Source of the DNA: Bacillota bacterium
Lineage (GTDB): Bacteria; Bacillota; Clostridia; Oscillospirales; Acutalibacteraceae
Assembly (NCBI GenBank): GCA_023390175.1
Contig: JAEWDK010000001.1
Span: 26,665-90,664 of the forward strand
Direction of reading: 5' to 3'
DNA length: 64,000 bases
In this document: positions 8,634 through 17,575 of the stretch, one piece after another
Layout of the letters: every line of letters starts with the position of its first letter
Numbering within the stretch: the first letter of the stretch is position 1
The notes under the pieces: generated by a model
Database searches by the model: none
What the model was told of the DNA's origin: nothing
The model's input: only the letters and a program-made list of their open reading frames with translations
Program-made: the position numbers and the translations under genes

Positions 8634-9514
8634 TTATTTTCACCCCCCTGATAATAAACATAGCGTTTGGAAAACTTAAGGATAAACCAGGTAATTGCCA
8701 TAACGCCGATTAACAGCATCCAGGACAGTGCCGAAGCATAGCCCATTTTGAAATTTACGAAAGCATTTTGATAAATGTTGATCACGTAAAATGTGGTAGC
8801 ATAATGCGGGCCGCCTTTTGTCATGACAAAAGCCTGGGTAAACACTTGAAAAGAATTGATGAGCCCGATAATAAGCTGGAACAGAAAGATCGGGGAAATC
8901 ATCGGTAAAGTCACGTTGCGCAAACGGTCAAAAAATTTTGCGCCATCCAGTACCGAAGCTTCGATCAGGTTTTTCGGAACCCCCTGCAGTGCGGCGAGAA
9001 AAAGCACCATTCCCTCCCCCGTCGTCCACAGACTCATAATAATAAGCGACGGAACCGCCCAGTTTTCATCCATCAGCCACAGCGGGCCTTCCACATTCAT
9101 CAGGGAAAGCAGATGATTGACTATTCCAAACTGAGGATTAAAAATCCAGCTCCAAAGCAAGGAAAGCGATACACCCGAAATCATGCTCGGCAAATACATG
9201 AATGTTCTGAACGCCCCCTTACAGGACACATTTGCGTTCAGCAGCATTGCAAAAATGAGGGAAAGGATCAGTCCAAGCGGAACGCTGATCAATGTGTAAT
9301 AAAAGGTTACTTTAATGGAAACTGCGAAAACCGGGTCCTGAAATGCGGATATGTAGTTTGACAGCCCCACAAAATTCGGGGTATGAGCCGCGTCATAGTC
9401 AGTCAAACTGAAGTAGAACGAAGAAACAATCGGATACAGGGTAAAAAGCAGGAATCCGATAATCCACGGCGAAATAAAAAGATAAAAATTCCGGTTATGC
9501 TCTTTTTTGCTCAA
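8630..9514 (-). CDS. ABC sugar permease, MalF type
   Basis: Inner-membrane partner of the MalG-type permease. 294 residues, six predicted transmembrane segments, N-terminal YLFISPWIIGFLLFTLYP typical of MalF/UgpA-type permeases, and EAA loop IEASVLDGAKFF near residue 190. TTG start with GGAAGGA site. First gene of the operon permease-permease-binding protein-kinase; it lies downstream of a good promoter (9589-9617) and an operator-like site (9563-9576) shared with the divergent LacI gene. Confidence 0.93.
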   Translation of the reverse strand: MSKKEHNRNFYLFISPWIIGFLLFTLYPIVSSFYFSLTDYDAAHTPNFVGLSNYISAFQDPVFAVSIKVTFYYTLISVPLGLILSLIFAMLLNANVSCKGAFRTFMYLPSMISGVSLSLLWSWIFNPQFGIVNHLLSLMNVEGPLWLMDENWAVPSLIIMSLWTTGEGMVLFLAALQGVPKNLIEASVLDGAKFFDRLRNVTLPMISPIFLFQLIIGLINSFQVFTQAFVMTKGGPHYATTFYVINIYQNAFVNFKMGYASALSWMLLIGVMAITWFILKFSKRYVYYQGGENN

Positions 9515-9562
9515 AATATCATTCCTTCCATCGTTGAGTGTAACGTGAGGGTGGCTGATACG

Positions 9563-9576
9563 TGTATCGATTTACA
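9563..9576. promoter_or_regulatory. LacI-family operator-like site 1 (importer side)
   Basis: TGTATCGATTTACA, one of three closely matching ATCGAT-centred sites around the LacI gene (others at 9720-9733 and 10843-10858). It lies just downstream of the -10 box of the importer promoter, where bound repressor would block initiation. Confidence 0.65.
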
Positions 9577-9588
9577 TTTGTTAGGTAT

Positions 9589-9617
9589 TTTATATCATAT
9601 TCGCAGGGAAGTGTCAA
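9589..9617 (-). promoter_or_regulatory. Sigma-A promoter of the importer/kinase operon
   Basis: On the minus strand a perfect TTGACA (9612-9617) and TATAAA (9589-9594) with a 17-base spacer. Transcription runs into the MalF-type gene starting at 9514; the operator-like site at 9563-9576 falls in the early transcribed region. Confidence 0.75.
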
Positions 9618-9688
9618 TAGTTATTTTACAAAAATAATTCTAATAATTGTGGAAAAGTAGTCATATTTTAGTAAAATTAAACTCATTC

Positions 9689-9716
9689 TTGACATTTCCA
9701 AAGGGTTTGTTATACT
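9689..9716 (+). promoter_or_regulatory. Sigma-A promoter of the LacI regulator gene
   Basis: TTGACA (9689-9694), 16-base spacer and TATACT (9711-9716). The operator-like site begins 4 bases after the -10 box, so the regulator probably represses itself. Confidence 0.7.
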
Positions 9717-9719
9717 GTA

Positions 9720-9733
9720 TGTATCGATATACA
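9720..9733. promoter_or_regulatory. LacI-family operator-like site 2 (regulator side)
   Basis: TGTATCGATATACA, with arms TGTAT and ATACA around CGAT, overlapping the expected transcription start of the LacI gene. It matches sites 1 and 3. Confidence 0.65.
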
Positions 9734-9774
9734 TTAAATAAATACAGTTTACTTTCTTATTAGGATGTGGTGAT

Positions 9775-10776
9775 ATGGCTACAATTTCTGAAATAGCTGA
9801 AAAAGCGAACGTTTCCAGAACCCTTGTTTCCAGAGTTTTGAATAATAAATCCGGCGTCAGCCCGGAAAACCGTGAGCGCATTCTTGCGGTAATAGAGGAA
9901 TACAACTATGTTCCCAATGAACTGGCCCGGTCCCTTGTAAGACAGAAGACACAAACGATTGGCGTTGTAATGGATGATTTGTGCAACAGCTTTTTCTTTG
10001 ATTTAATTTCAGGACTGCAGGATTCCGGGGAACTGCTGGGTTACAATGTGCTTTTTTGCAGCGGCCGCAGCAGCATGGACATTAAGCTGAAATATGTTGA
10101 CTATTTTTCCCAAGGAAGAACGGATGGCGTAATCGCCTACGGAAGTAATTTGGTAGATGATCAGGTTTTTCGAAATCTCGTATTGAAGGCCCCTAATTTC
10201 GTACTGATTGAGGGCGACCTGCCCAATATGAAGATCAACAATATCCTGTTAAACAATTTCAGCGGCGCATACAGGGCTACTGAGCACCTGATTAAAATGG
10301 GATACCATAAAATTATTCACCTCACCGGTGACATGAACTATAAGGTTTCGCTGGACAGATTAAACGGTTTTGTAAAGGCAATGCGGGACTATTCCATTCC
10401 CATTGAGCAAAACACCATTATTTATGCTGATTTTGACGAGAAAATGGCTTACGAGCAGATGAATAAAACGATTGCAAATGATTATATTCCGGACGCCTGT
10501 TTTGCCGGCGCTGATAAAACCGCCTTCGGCGCAATCCGCGCCATGTACGAGCACGGCCTGACTGCACCCGGCGACATCGCCATTATCGGCTTTGACGGTG
10601 ACGAACCGTCCACCCGCGACATTGTGTTTCCGCAGTTGACAACCATGCGCCAGCCCTTGTATGAAATGGGGTTTGAAGGGATGAAAATGCTTATCAATGT
10701 AATTGAAAATCCAGAAACAGAGCCGCAAACAAAGATATTCGAACCGGAGTTTGTCGTAAGAGATACCTGCAAGTAA
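9775..10776 (+). CDS. LacI-family transcriptional regulator
   Basis: Sugar-responsive repressor. 333 residues: an N-terminal LacI helix-turn-helix (ATISEIAEKANVSRTLVSRV, 2-21) with hinge helix YVPNELARSLV, followed by a periplasmic-binding-protein-like effector domain (TQTIGVVMDDLCNSFFFDLISG from about residue 60; IIGFDGDEP near 270). GGATGTGGTGAT precedes the ATG. It is divergent from the importer-kinase operon and upstream of the GH4 gene; the three matching operator-like sites suggest it controls all three units and itself. Confidence 0.94.
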   Translation: MATISEIAEKANVSRTLVSRVLNNKSGVSPENRERILAVIEEYNYVPNELARSLVRQKTQTIGVVMDDLCNSFFFDLISGLQDSGELLGYNVLFCSGRSSMDIKLKYVDYFSQGRTDGVIAYGSNLVDDQVFRNLVLKAPNFVLIEGDLPNMKINNILLNNFSGAYRATEHLIKMGYHKIIHLTGDMNYKVSLDRLNGFVKAMRDYSIPIEQNTIIYADFDEKMAYEQMNKTIANDYIPDACFAGADKTAFGAIRAMYEHGLTAPGDIAIIGFDGDEPSTRDIVFPQLTTMRQPLYEMGFEGMKMLINVIENPETEPQTKIFEPEFVVRDTCK

Positions 10777-10842
10777 TTTTTATATACACATTTTAGAACA
10801 CGCTCTGACAAGAGCGTTTCTATTTTGAGAATATGTATATCG

Positions 10843-10858
10843 ATTTACATTACATTTT
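10843..10858. promoter_or_regulatory. LacI-family operator-like site 3 (GH4 side)
   Basis: TGTATATCGATTTACA, a 16-base near-perfect palindrome with outer TGTA/TACA and inner ATCGAT, 31 bases before the GH4 start codon. It is the most symmetrical of the three sites. No clear promoter was identified between the LacI stop and this site, so the GH4 gene may be read through from the LacI gene or from a weak promoter here. Confidence 0.65.
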
Positions 10859-10888
10859 TTAACAAAATTGAAAAGGAGTAAAGTTATT

Positions 10889-12226
10889 ATGACTGAAAGA
10901 GGTTTGAAAATTGCTACAATAGGCGGAGGTTCCAGCTATACGCCCGAGTTAATCGAAGGATTCATTGACCGTTATGCCGAGCTTCCGGTCAAAGACATTT
11001 ACCTGGTGGACATAGAAGAAGGAAAAGAAAAACTCGAAATTGTAACCGCCCTTGCCAAGAGGATGGTCGCGAAAAAAAACATTGACATGCATGTCCATGC
11101 AACACTGAACAGAGAGGAAGCGCTAAAAGACGCCGACTTTGTAACCACACAGTTCCGTGTCGGCCAGCTGGAAGCAAGAATCCGCGATGAAAAAATTCCG
11201 CTTCGATATCATGTAATCGGTCAAGAGACCACCGGGCCGGGCGGTTTTGCCAAAGCGCTGCGCACAGTCCCCGTTATTCTTGATATCTGCAGGGATATGG
11301 AGCGCCTTTGCCCCAATGCCTGGCTGATTAACTTTACGAATCCTTCCGGACTGGTTACCGAAGCTGTTCTGAAATACACCAATATAAAAGCAATCGGTCT
11401 GTGCAATGTTCCGATTGGCATGGTAAGCGATATTGCGGAAAAATACAAAGTATCTGCCGACAAAGTGTTTGTTGATTTTGTTGGTATCAACCATTTGCTA
11501 TGGGGGCAAAAGGTCACAGTGGAAGGCAGGGATGTTACCGCTGAGCTGGTGGAAGACGCATCCAAAGACACCGACCACGAGGTAATGGCAAATATTCCGG
11601 ACATTAAAGCCGCATCAGCCTTCATGCATTCGCTGGGCATGCTGCCGATCGGTTATTTGAAATATTATTACCTTACCCCTGAAATGTTGGAAGAGTGTGT
11701 GAAAGCCGCCAAGGGCAATGGCGTAAGGGGTGAAGTGGTTAAAAAGGTTGAAGCGGAATTATTCGAGCTCTACAAAGACCCGAACCTTTCTGCCAAGCCG
11801 CCGCAGCTTGCGGAAAGAGGCGGCGCGCATTATTCCGATGCGGCCTGTTCCCTAATTAATTCGATTTACAATAATAAGGGAGATATGCAGACCGTGAATG
11901 TACGCAACAACGGTACCAACCAAGACTTGCCTGATAACGTTGTTATTGAGCGCAACTGTATTATTGACAGTCAGGGCGCGCACCCGCTGACATTAGGCCG
12001 CACGCCGATGAAGGTAAGGGGACTGCTGCAGGTTGTAAAAGCCTATGAAGAGTTGACCATTGAAGCGGCTGTGCACGGGGATTACGGCTGCGCCCTGCAG
12101 GCTCTTACCATTCACCCGCTGGTTCCATCCTCTACAATTGCCAAAAGCCTGCTCGACGATATTATTTCAGAGAACAGAGCATATTTGCCGGAATTCAAGG
12201 ATTTGAGCCCGGATTTGCTCCGCTGA
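10889..12226 (+). CDS. GH4 family glycosidase (6-phospho-glycosidase type)
   Basis: NAD- and metal-dependent glycoside hydrolase family 4, which cleaves via oxidation at C3 and elimination. 445 residues starting at ATG 10889 (AAAAGGAG site; the longer frame from 10868 lacks one). Rossmann motif KIATIGGGSSYTPELIEG (7-24), NFTNPSG (148-154), metal-site residues CNVP (172-175) with the Cys-Asn pair, and GINHLLW (199-205) with metal His. The CNVP signature matches the 6-phospho-beta-glucosidase (LicH/CelF-like) branch. Members are normally partnered with PTS importers, whereas here the neighbours are an ABC importer and a BadF-type kinase. The alternative is a non-phosphorylated substrate, as in GH4 alpha-galactosidases or glucuronidases. 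Confidence 0.9.
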   Translation: MTERGLKIATIGGGSSYTPELIEGFIDRYAELPVKDIYLVDIEEGKEKLEIVTALAKRMVAKKNIDMHVHATLNREEALKDADFVTTQFRVGQLEARIRDEKIPLRYHVIGQETTGPGGFAKALRTVPVILDICRDMERLCPNAWLINFTNPSGLVTEAVLKYTNIKAIGLCNVPIGMVSDIAEKYKVSADKVFVDFVGINHLLWGQKVTVEGRDVTAELVEDASKDTDHEVMANIPDIKAASAFMHSLGMLPIGYLKYYYLTPEMLEECVKAAKGNGVRGEVVKKVEAELFELYKDPNLSAKPPQLAERGGAHYSDAACSLINSIYNNKGDMQTVNVRNNGTNQDLPDNVVIERNCIIDSQGAHPLTLGRTPMKVRGLLQVVKAYEELTIEAAVHGDYGCALQALTIHPLVPSSTIAKSLLDDIISENRAYLPEFKDLSPDLLR

Positions 12227-12300
12227 ATAAACGCGAAAACACCGGATTTCTGAATTTTTTGTAGTCGTATTATCTGATTTTCGAATTCGATTAAATGATA

Positions 12301-12341
12301 AAAAGCCAGTACAGTTCACAGTTGAACCGTGCCGGCTTTTT
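12301..12341. terminator. Bidirectional terminator between GH4 and GGDEF genes
   Basis: An AAAAAGCC/GGCTTTTT stem extends through a GTTCA/TGAAC inner stem with two small mismatches and a CAGT loop. T runs occur on both strands, placed between convergent genes, so it should stop both transcripts. Confidence 0.85.
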
Positions 12342-12389
12342 CGATTTTTATTTGCTTTAACCTAACTGCCGCTTGCTGATTGGCCGTAG

Positions 12390-13517
12390 TCATATTACTT
12401 TCTGATCATCCGATCTTCTGCCATAAAATCCTTTTAATTTCGCTTTGTGCGTGTACATAGCCTTATCCGCCTGAGAAAGCGCAGAGTATATACTTTCACT
12501 TTCCTTTCGATTGTAAAAAGCATATCCATAGGCAAGTATAATTTTGTTTTGGCGATTTTGATTTACTTCAATTAAAAAGTCATCCAGCTGAAGCAGAGCG
12601 CGTTCCGCTAATTGCTTTGGAATTTCTTCGCAAATAACGCAAAACTCATCGCCGCCGATCCGATAGGTATTGCCAATATTCATAAAGCATTCCTTTATTG
12701 ATCTTGCGGCATCCAAAATCAGTTCATCCCCGGCTTTATGCCCGTACACATCATTTGTTTCTTTTAAGTTATTCAAGTCAAACATAAAAATCACAGCATT
12801 TTGATTACTATTTACATATTGCGTCATTTCATTCTCAAACGCAGCACGATTTTTAACTCCGGTTTGTATGTCATTTGTGAACAGCAGCTCGCGCAAAAAA
12901 ACATAGTACAACAGCAGGGATAAAGCCGCGCTGTTCCAAATTAAGATTAGATCTCTGAATATAATTTGGAGTATGGACGCAAGCAGGGGCAGCAAAATAA
13001 TTGCAATAAAGGTTTTCCGATCTTCTATTTCGTATTCATTGCTATTTTTAATTGCACTTCTTACCATCAGCGCATAATAGAACAGGCTGATGACGGCGGG
13101 CAGTAAAAACAAACTCCCCCGTGTATATTGATTTTGAGAATCCACGAAAAAAATCCAACCTGTTTTATAGCTCAGCACACACATCAGCGCATTAAGGCAT
13201 AACGGTATGCACATGAATATCTTACGCCAAGTTCTTTCGTTCTCATTATAATAAAATAATAAAAGGGAAAAAGGAACCGCCGGACTGAAAGAAAACCCCA
13301 ATATATTAGCGATACGGTTCGGTATTACAAATTTTTCATTATCGGAAGGGGCCATTAGAATCGTAGCTATTTCTAAAACCAGCAAAAGAATTGTAATCAT
13401 GCACGTAACTCTATAATTCACGTTTTTCTTTTTATCCGAAACGTGCCGTTTGGCCATACTTATTGTAAAACAAAGTGAAACAATTGCAAAAACTTCCAAA
13501 CTGATGGAATACATCAT
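12390..13517 (-). CDS. Membrane diguanylate cyclase (GGDEF domain)
   Basis: 375-residue protein with about six hydrophobic membrane segments between residues 1 and 212, followed by a GGDEF domain whose active-site loop is intact (RIGGDEFCVI, GGDEF at 288-292) and preceded by DLNNLKETNDVYGHKAGDE. It should make cyclic di-GMP from two GTP, sensing an unknown signal through the membrane module. The inhibitory I-site RxxD that normally sits five residues before GGDEF is not present (MNIG at the aligned place), so product inhibition by that site is not expected. Single gene; ATG with GGAAAGGA. Convergent with the GH4 gene. Confidence 0.92.
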   Translation of the reverse strand: MMYSISLEVFAIVSLCFTISMAKRHVSDKKKNVNYRVTCMITILLLVLEIATILMAPSDNEKFVIPNRIANILGFSFSPAVPFSLLLFYYNENERTWRKIFMCIPLCLNALMCVLSYKTGWIFFVDSQNQYTRGSLFLLPAVISLFYYALMVRSAIKNSNEYEIEDRKTFIAIILLPLLASILQIIFRDLILIWNSAALSLLLYYVFLRELLFTNDIQTGVKNRAAFENEMTQYVNSNQNAVIFMFDLNNLKETNDVYGHKAGDELILDAARSIKECFMNIGNTYRIGGDEFCVICEEIPKQLAERALLQLDDFLIEVNQNRQNKIILAYGYAFYNRKESESIYSALSQADKAMYTHKAKLKGFYGRRSDDQKVI

Positions 13518-13716
13518 ATTCCTCGCTTCCTTTCATCCCGGCCAAACAAATCAAATATGTCGAAATTAGTATATCATATCAAAATCAGTTTTTAAAGTAT
13601 CAAAAGTCCCCCCTGGCGTACGCCGGGTGCGGACTTCTGCAAAAAGCGCCTGATTCTTTTGGAAATAAAAAATCCGCCCCGCCAATCAGTGCTGCCGTTG
13701 AGCTGACGGACTCAGT

Positions 13717-14652
13717 TTACATGGTGGCAGCTTCTTTTCCTCCTGTGGAAAGGGTTGCGTGCTGATGCATTGCGGTCAGCTCTTCCTGATTTCTGTATCG
13801 GGAGGGGGTACAGCCGTGAAAACTTTTAAACTGTTTGATGAAATAGCTGAAATTATCGAAGCCCACAGCGAGCGCGATTTCCCCAATGGGCAAATCCGTG
13901 CTCAGTAGCAGGTCGGCTGCCCGCTCAATGCGAAAACTATTTAAATACTCTACAAAGGAGCGGTCCAGATTGTTTTTGAAATAACGGCTGAAATATTTGG
14001 CGGAAAGGTTAAACGCCCGGGCAATGCCGGGAAGACTCAGCTTCTCGCTGTAATGCTGCTGGATATAGGTCAGAATCGCTTTCAGATTTTTCATCTTGAA
14101 ATCGGATGCATGTTCTTCTTTTCCGCTTCCGGATTTCAGAGCTCCATCCTGTACCAGCAAACTGACAAATTTGAGAAGCGACGCTTTCGTCGCAAGCTGG
14201 TAGCCCGGCCCCCGTTCCCGGTCAAGCACGGCAATTTCTAAAAGTTCCTTCCATGCCTGCCCATAATGCGCACCCTGACGGGGAATCCATGTGGGAAAAC
14301 CCTTTTCCTTCCGGCACAGGGGATTCAGATAATGGCACTGTATGCAGTCAAACATTTCAAAGTTGAGGAACTCCATGGGAAAAACCAGCGCATTGTAACA
14401 GGTCGGCTCCTCCCCCGTGCTCATTCCGTGCAGCTCCTGCTGGCCAATCCAAAAAACATCCCCGGCCGTACCGGAAAATTTTTCTTCATTCACCGAAAGC
14501 ATTAATGTACCTTTCAACACAAAAATCACCTCAATTTCACGGTGCCAGTGGTAGGGCACGAAAACCCGTTCGTGACTGTTTGTCATCTGATAAAGCTGCA
14601 GTGGGTAAAGCAGTGTTCCGCGGAGCGTTTGCTCCCGTAATCTGTCATCCAA
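13717..14652 (-). CDS. AraC-family regulator with cupin sensor domain
   Basis: 311 residues: N-terminal cupin-type ligand domain (PYHWHREIEVIFVLKGTLML, about 33-52, with HWH) and C-terminal double helix-turn-helix (LSLPGIARAFNLSAKYFSRYFK, then PIGEIALAVGFDNFSYFIKQFK). TTG start at 14652 with AGGAG. Divergently placed from the GH13 gene 170 bases away, so most likely its activator. The short gap 13518-13716 behind it holds no gene and only weak inverted repeats. Confidence 0.92.
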   Translation of the reverse strand: MDDRLREQTLRGTLLYPLQLYQMTNSHERVFVPYHWHREIEVIFVLKGTLMLSVNEEKFSGTAGDVFWIGQQELHGMSTGEEPTCYNALVFPMEFLNFEMFDCIQCHYLNPLCRKEKGFPTWIPRQGAHYGQAWKELLEIAVLDRERGPGYQLATKASLLKFVSLLVQDGALKSGSGKEEHASDFKMKNLKAILTYIQQHYSEKLSLPGIARAFNLSAKYFSRYFKNNLDRSFVEYLNSFRIERAADLLLSTDLPIGEIALAVGFDNFSYFIKQFKSFHGCTPSRYRNQEELTAMHQHATLSTGGKEAATM

Positions 14653-14822
14653 TCTAATTCTCCTCTTTTGGTAGAAATCGTGTTATTTTAGAAGGATATT
14701 TTGCAAGTATTACACTTGATGAGTGATTATACTGTTATTGTAGCACCGCGGAGCGGAAAAGCAATCCCTATTTTTTAACTGCTCCGCCGAAAATAAAATT
14801 GATTTTTCGGGAGGATTTTCTT

Positions 14823-16361
14823 ATGCCGGACTGGTTGAAGGATGCAGTGTTCTATGAGATTTATCCGCAGAGTTTTTATGACACAAACGACGACGGGATT
14901 GGCGACATCAACGGCGTCACGGAAAAGCTGGACTATATTAAATCACTGGGCTGTAACGCGATTTGGCTGAACCCCTGCTTTGATTCCCCGTTTATGGACG
15001 CAGGTTACGACGTGAGCGACTATAAGAAGGTTGCGCCGCGCTATGGAACAAACGACGACCTGAGGCGCTGCTTTAACGAGGCCCACAAGCTCGGCATTCG
15101 CATTCTGCTGGATTTGGTGCCCGGCCATACCTCCGATAAGCATTCATGGTTTCAGGAGAGCCGGAAAGCGCAAAAAAACGAATACACCAACCGTTACATT
15201 TGGACGGATTCCGTGTGGAACCGCCCCGATAAATTCGGCTATATGTGCGGCGTTACAGAGCGTGACGGCTGCTACCTGCTGAATTTCTTTTCTTCCCAGC
15301 CGGCGCTGAACTACGGCTTTCATAAAATTACCGCGCCGTGGCAGCTGCACTATACCCATCCGGACTGCGTTGCCACCCGCGAGGCGTTGAAGGACGTAAT
15401 GCGCTTTTGGCTGGATTCCGGCTGTGACGGGTTCCGCGTGGATATGGCTGATTCCCTGGTAAAAAACGACGATGACAAAACCGCCACCTGCGAAATTTGG
15501 AACGACATCCGTTCCATGCTGGACCGTGACTACCCCGAGGCAGCAATGGTTGCCGAGTGGTCCGACCCGGAAAAAGCGATTGTCAAGGCACGGTTCCACA
15601 CGGACTTTTATTTGAATCAGCCCGGCAACGGATACTATGCGCTGTTCCGCAATACAGAAAACGACGGCAGCCAGCGGAGCTTTTTCAGCAAGCAGGGCAA
15701 GGGCGACATCACGGAGTTTTTAAACGACTATCTTCCAAAATACAACGTATCCAAAGCCGATGGGTACATCAGCTTCCTTACCTGCAACCATGATACGCCC
15801 AGAATGACGAAATCCTTCGACGAACAGGAGTGCAGGCTGGCCTACGCGTTTTTGTTCACTATGCCGGGCGTTCCGTTCCTGTATTACGGCGACGAGATCG
15901 GCATGCAGTACTCCATGCTGACCAGTGTGGAAGGCGGATACCAGCGCACCGGCACCCGCACGCCCATGCAGTGGAACAGCGGCAGGAACCTTGGCTTTTC
16001 CAGTGCAGAGAAAGAGAAGCTTTATCTGCCGGTGGATGAGCGGGAAAGCGCGCCGACAGTGGAAGCGCAGGAAGCGGATAAGGATTCCCTGCTGAATACC
16101 GTGAAAAAGGTACTCACCCTGCGGCATGACAATCCGGACTTGCAGTCCTTGGCAAATTTCGAGGTGCTTTACGCAGAAAAAGGGAAGTATCCCTTTGTGT
16201 ACCGGCGCGGCAAATTCGTACTGGCGGTAAACCCTTCCCGGCAGACGGTAACCGTACCGCTCGAGTCAAACGGCAAACCGCTGTTCCAGATTGGCAATTG
16301 TTCCTTACAGGACGGCCGCCTTTCCATGGACGGGCAATCCTTCGGAATTTTCGAACCGTAA
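14823..16361 (+). CDS. GH13 alpha-glucosidase/alpha-amylase-family enzyme
   Basis: Cytoplasmic GH13 (beta/alpha)8 glucan or glucoside hydrolase. No signal peptide. 512 residues from ATG 14823 (GGGAGGA site). Conserved regions: VFYEIYPQSFYDTNDDGIGD (9-28), DLVPGHTS (97-104), GFRVDMADS with nucleophile D207, VAEWSDP with general acid E245, and TCNHDTPR with D324; all three catalytic carboxylates are present. Likely acts on alpha-linked oligosaccharides or disaccharides, close to the oligo-1,6-glucosidase/trehalose-synthase-like subfamilies; exact specificity cannot be read. Single gene controlled by the divergent AraC regulator; a TATACT box lies at 14728 without a recognisable -35, consistent with activator dependence. 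An exceptionally long hairpin follows. Confidence 0.9.
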   Translation: MPDWLKDAVFYEIYPQSFYDTNDDGIGDINGVTEKLDYIKSLGCNAIWLNPCFDSPFMDAGYDVSDYKKVAPRYGTNDDLRRCFNEAHKLGIRILLDLVPGHTSDKHSWFQESRKAQKNEYTNRYIWTDSVWNRPDKFGYMCGVTERDGCYLLNFFSSQPALNYGFHKITAPWQLHYTHPDCVATREALKDVMRFWLDSGCDGFRVDMADSLVKNDDDKTATCEIWNDIRSMLDRDYPEAAMVAEWSDPEKAIVKARFHTDFYLNQPGNGYYALFRNTENDGSQRSFFSKQGKGDITEFLNDYLPKYNVSKADGYISFLTCNHDTPRMTKSFDEQECRLAYAFLFTMPGVPFLYYGDEIGMQYSMLTSVEGGYQRTGTRTPMQWNSGRNLGFSSAEKEKLYLPVDERESAPTVEAQEADKDSLLNTVKKVLTLRHDNPDLQSLANFEVLYAEKGKYPFVYRRGKFVLAVNPSRQTVTVPLESNGKPLFQIGNCSLQDGRLSMDGQSFGIFEP

Positions 16362-16364
16362 TTC

Positions 16365-16422
16365 ATCCACTTAACAGTAAAGCTCCGCTGGAAACCCAGC
16401 GGAGCTTTACTGTTAAGTGGAT
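16365..16422. terminator. 27-bp perfect stem-loop between convergent genes
   Basis: The arms 16365-16391 and 16396-16422 are exactly complementary over 27 bases with a 4-base loop (AAAC). It sits 3 bases after the GH13 stop and 43 bases beyond the uxuA stop. There is no T run on either side, so it is a terminator-like or RNA-stabilising structure of unusual length rather than a textbook intrinsic terminator. Confidence 0.7.
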
Positions 16423-16465
16423 TATGGGAGAATTTTCCGCAGTACCCGCCGCGGGGTAGAAAAGC

Positions 16466-17512
16466 TTATTTCTCCAATTTTGAAAGCGTTTCCCAGATTC
16501 CATTAATATAGGAAGCGCCGAGTGCGCGATCATAAAGACCATACCCCGGTCTGCCTGTCTCACCCCAAATCATTCTTCCGTGATCCGGCCGGATGTAGCC
16601 ATCGAAATGATTATCATACAGTGCTTTTACAATCGCGACAATGTCGAGGGAACCGCATGCTGAAAAATGCGCAGACTCCTCAAAACTGCCGCCGTCCAAA
16701 ATTTTCACATTACGGATATGCATAAAATGGATTCTTCCCAGCGAAGCATATTTTTTTGTCAGCTTAACCATATCGTTTGTTCTTACGCAGCCAAGCGAAC
16801 CCGTGCATAGAGTAAGGCCGTTATATTTGCTGTCAACCAGCTTTAAAAAACGATCAAGGTTCCGCTCACAGGTAATAATCCTTGGCAGACCAAAAATCGG
16901 AAAGGGTGGATCGTCGGGATGAATGGCCATTTTGACATCGCATTCCTCTGCAACAGGAATAATTTGCTCCAAAAAATATTGCAGGTTCGCCCAAAGCTGT
17001 TCTTCGTCTATCTGTGAGTATTCTTCGAAAAGTTTCTTCAGGTCCTCTTTTTGATAGCTTGCATCCCAGCCCGGCAATGCGAGTTCACCGGTAAGGGGAT
17101 CCATTTTTTTCAGCTGCTCCGCATCATATGCCAGCGCGGTGGAGCCGTCCGGAAGGCGCTTGTCAAGCTGAGTTCTTGTCCAGTCAAACACAGGCATAAA
17201 GTTATAGCAGATACATTTGATTCCGGCCTCGCCCAGCCTGCGCATGTTTTCCTTGTAGTTTTCAATGTATTTTTCTCTGCCGGGTTTTCCAAGCTTAATG
17301 TCCTCATGAACGGGAACGCTCTCAATCACTTCAAAATGGAGTCCGCTGCTTTCGACCTCTGCTTTTAAGCTCATAATGCTTTCCCGGCTCCATACCTCTC
17401 CGACGGGAACATCATAAACCGCTGTTACAATACTGTGCATGTTGGGTATCTGACGAATATACTCAAGAGTTACCGGATCGTTATCCCCGTACCACCTGAA
17501 AGACAGTTTCAT
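16466..17512 (-). CDS. uxuA: Mannonate dehydratase UxuA
   Basis: Cytoplasmic TIM-barrel enzyme converting D-mannonate to 2-keto-3-deoxygluconate in hexuronate catabolism. 348 residues. Recognisable family stretches: MKLSFRWYGDNDPVTLEYIRQ at the start, CYNFMPVFDWTRT near residue 105, MAIHPDDPP near 200 and GYIRPDHGRMIWGE near 305, containing metal-site histidines. TTGGAGGAAT ribosome site. It is the last gene of the long importer operon, 63 bases after the SDR gene that would supply D-mannonate. The upstream uronate isomerase (UxaC) and downstream KDG kinase and aldolase genes are not in the window. Confidence 0.95.
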   Translation of the reverse strand: MKLSFRWYGDNDPVTLEYIRQIPNMHSIVTAVYDVPVGEVWSRESIMSLKAEVESSGLHFEVIESVPVHEDIKLGKPGREKYIENYKENMRRLGEAGIKCICYNFMPVFDWTRTQLDKRLPDGSTALAYDAEQLKKMDPLTGELALPGWDASYQKEDLKKLFEEYSQIDEEQLWANLQYFLEQIIPVAEECDVKMAIHPDDPPFPIFGLPRIITCERNLDRFLKLVDSKYNGLTLCTGSLGCVRTNDMVKLTKKYASLGRIHFMHIRNVKILDGGSFEESAHFSACGSLDIVAIVKALYDNHFDGYIRPDHGRMIWGETGRPGYGLYDRALGASYINGIWETLSKLEK

Positions 17513-17575
17513 TTTATAATTCCTCCAACCGCAAATAAATAGATTCTCATGATTTCTTCAAGACTTACTGCAGCA

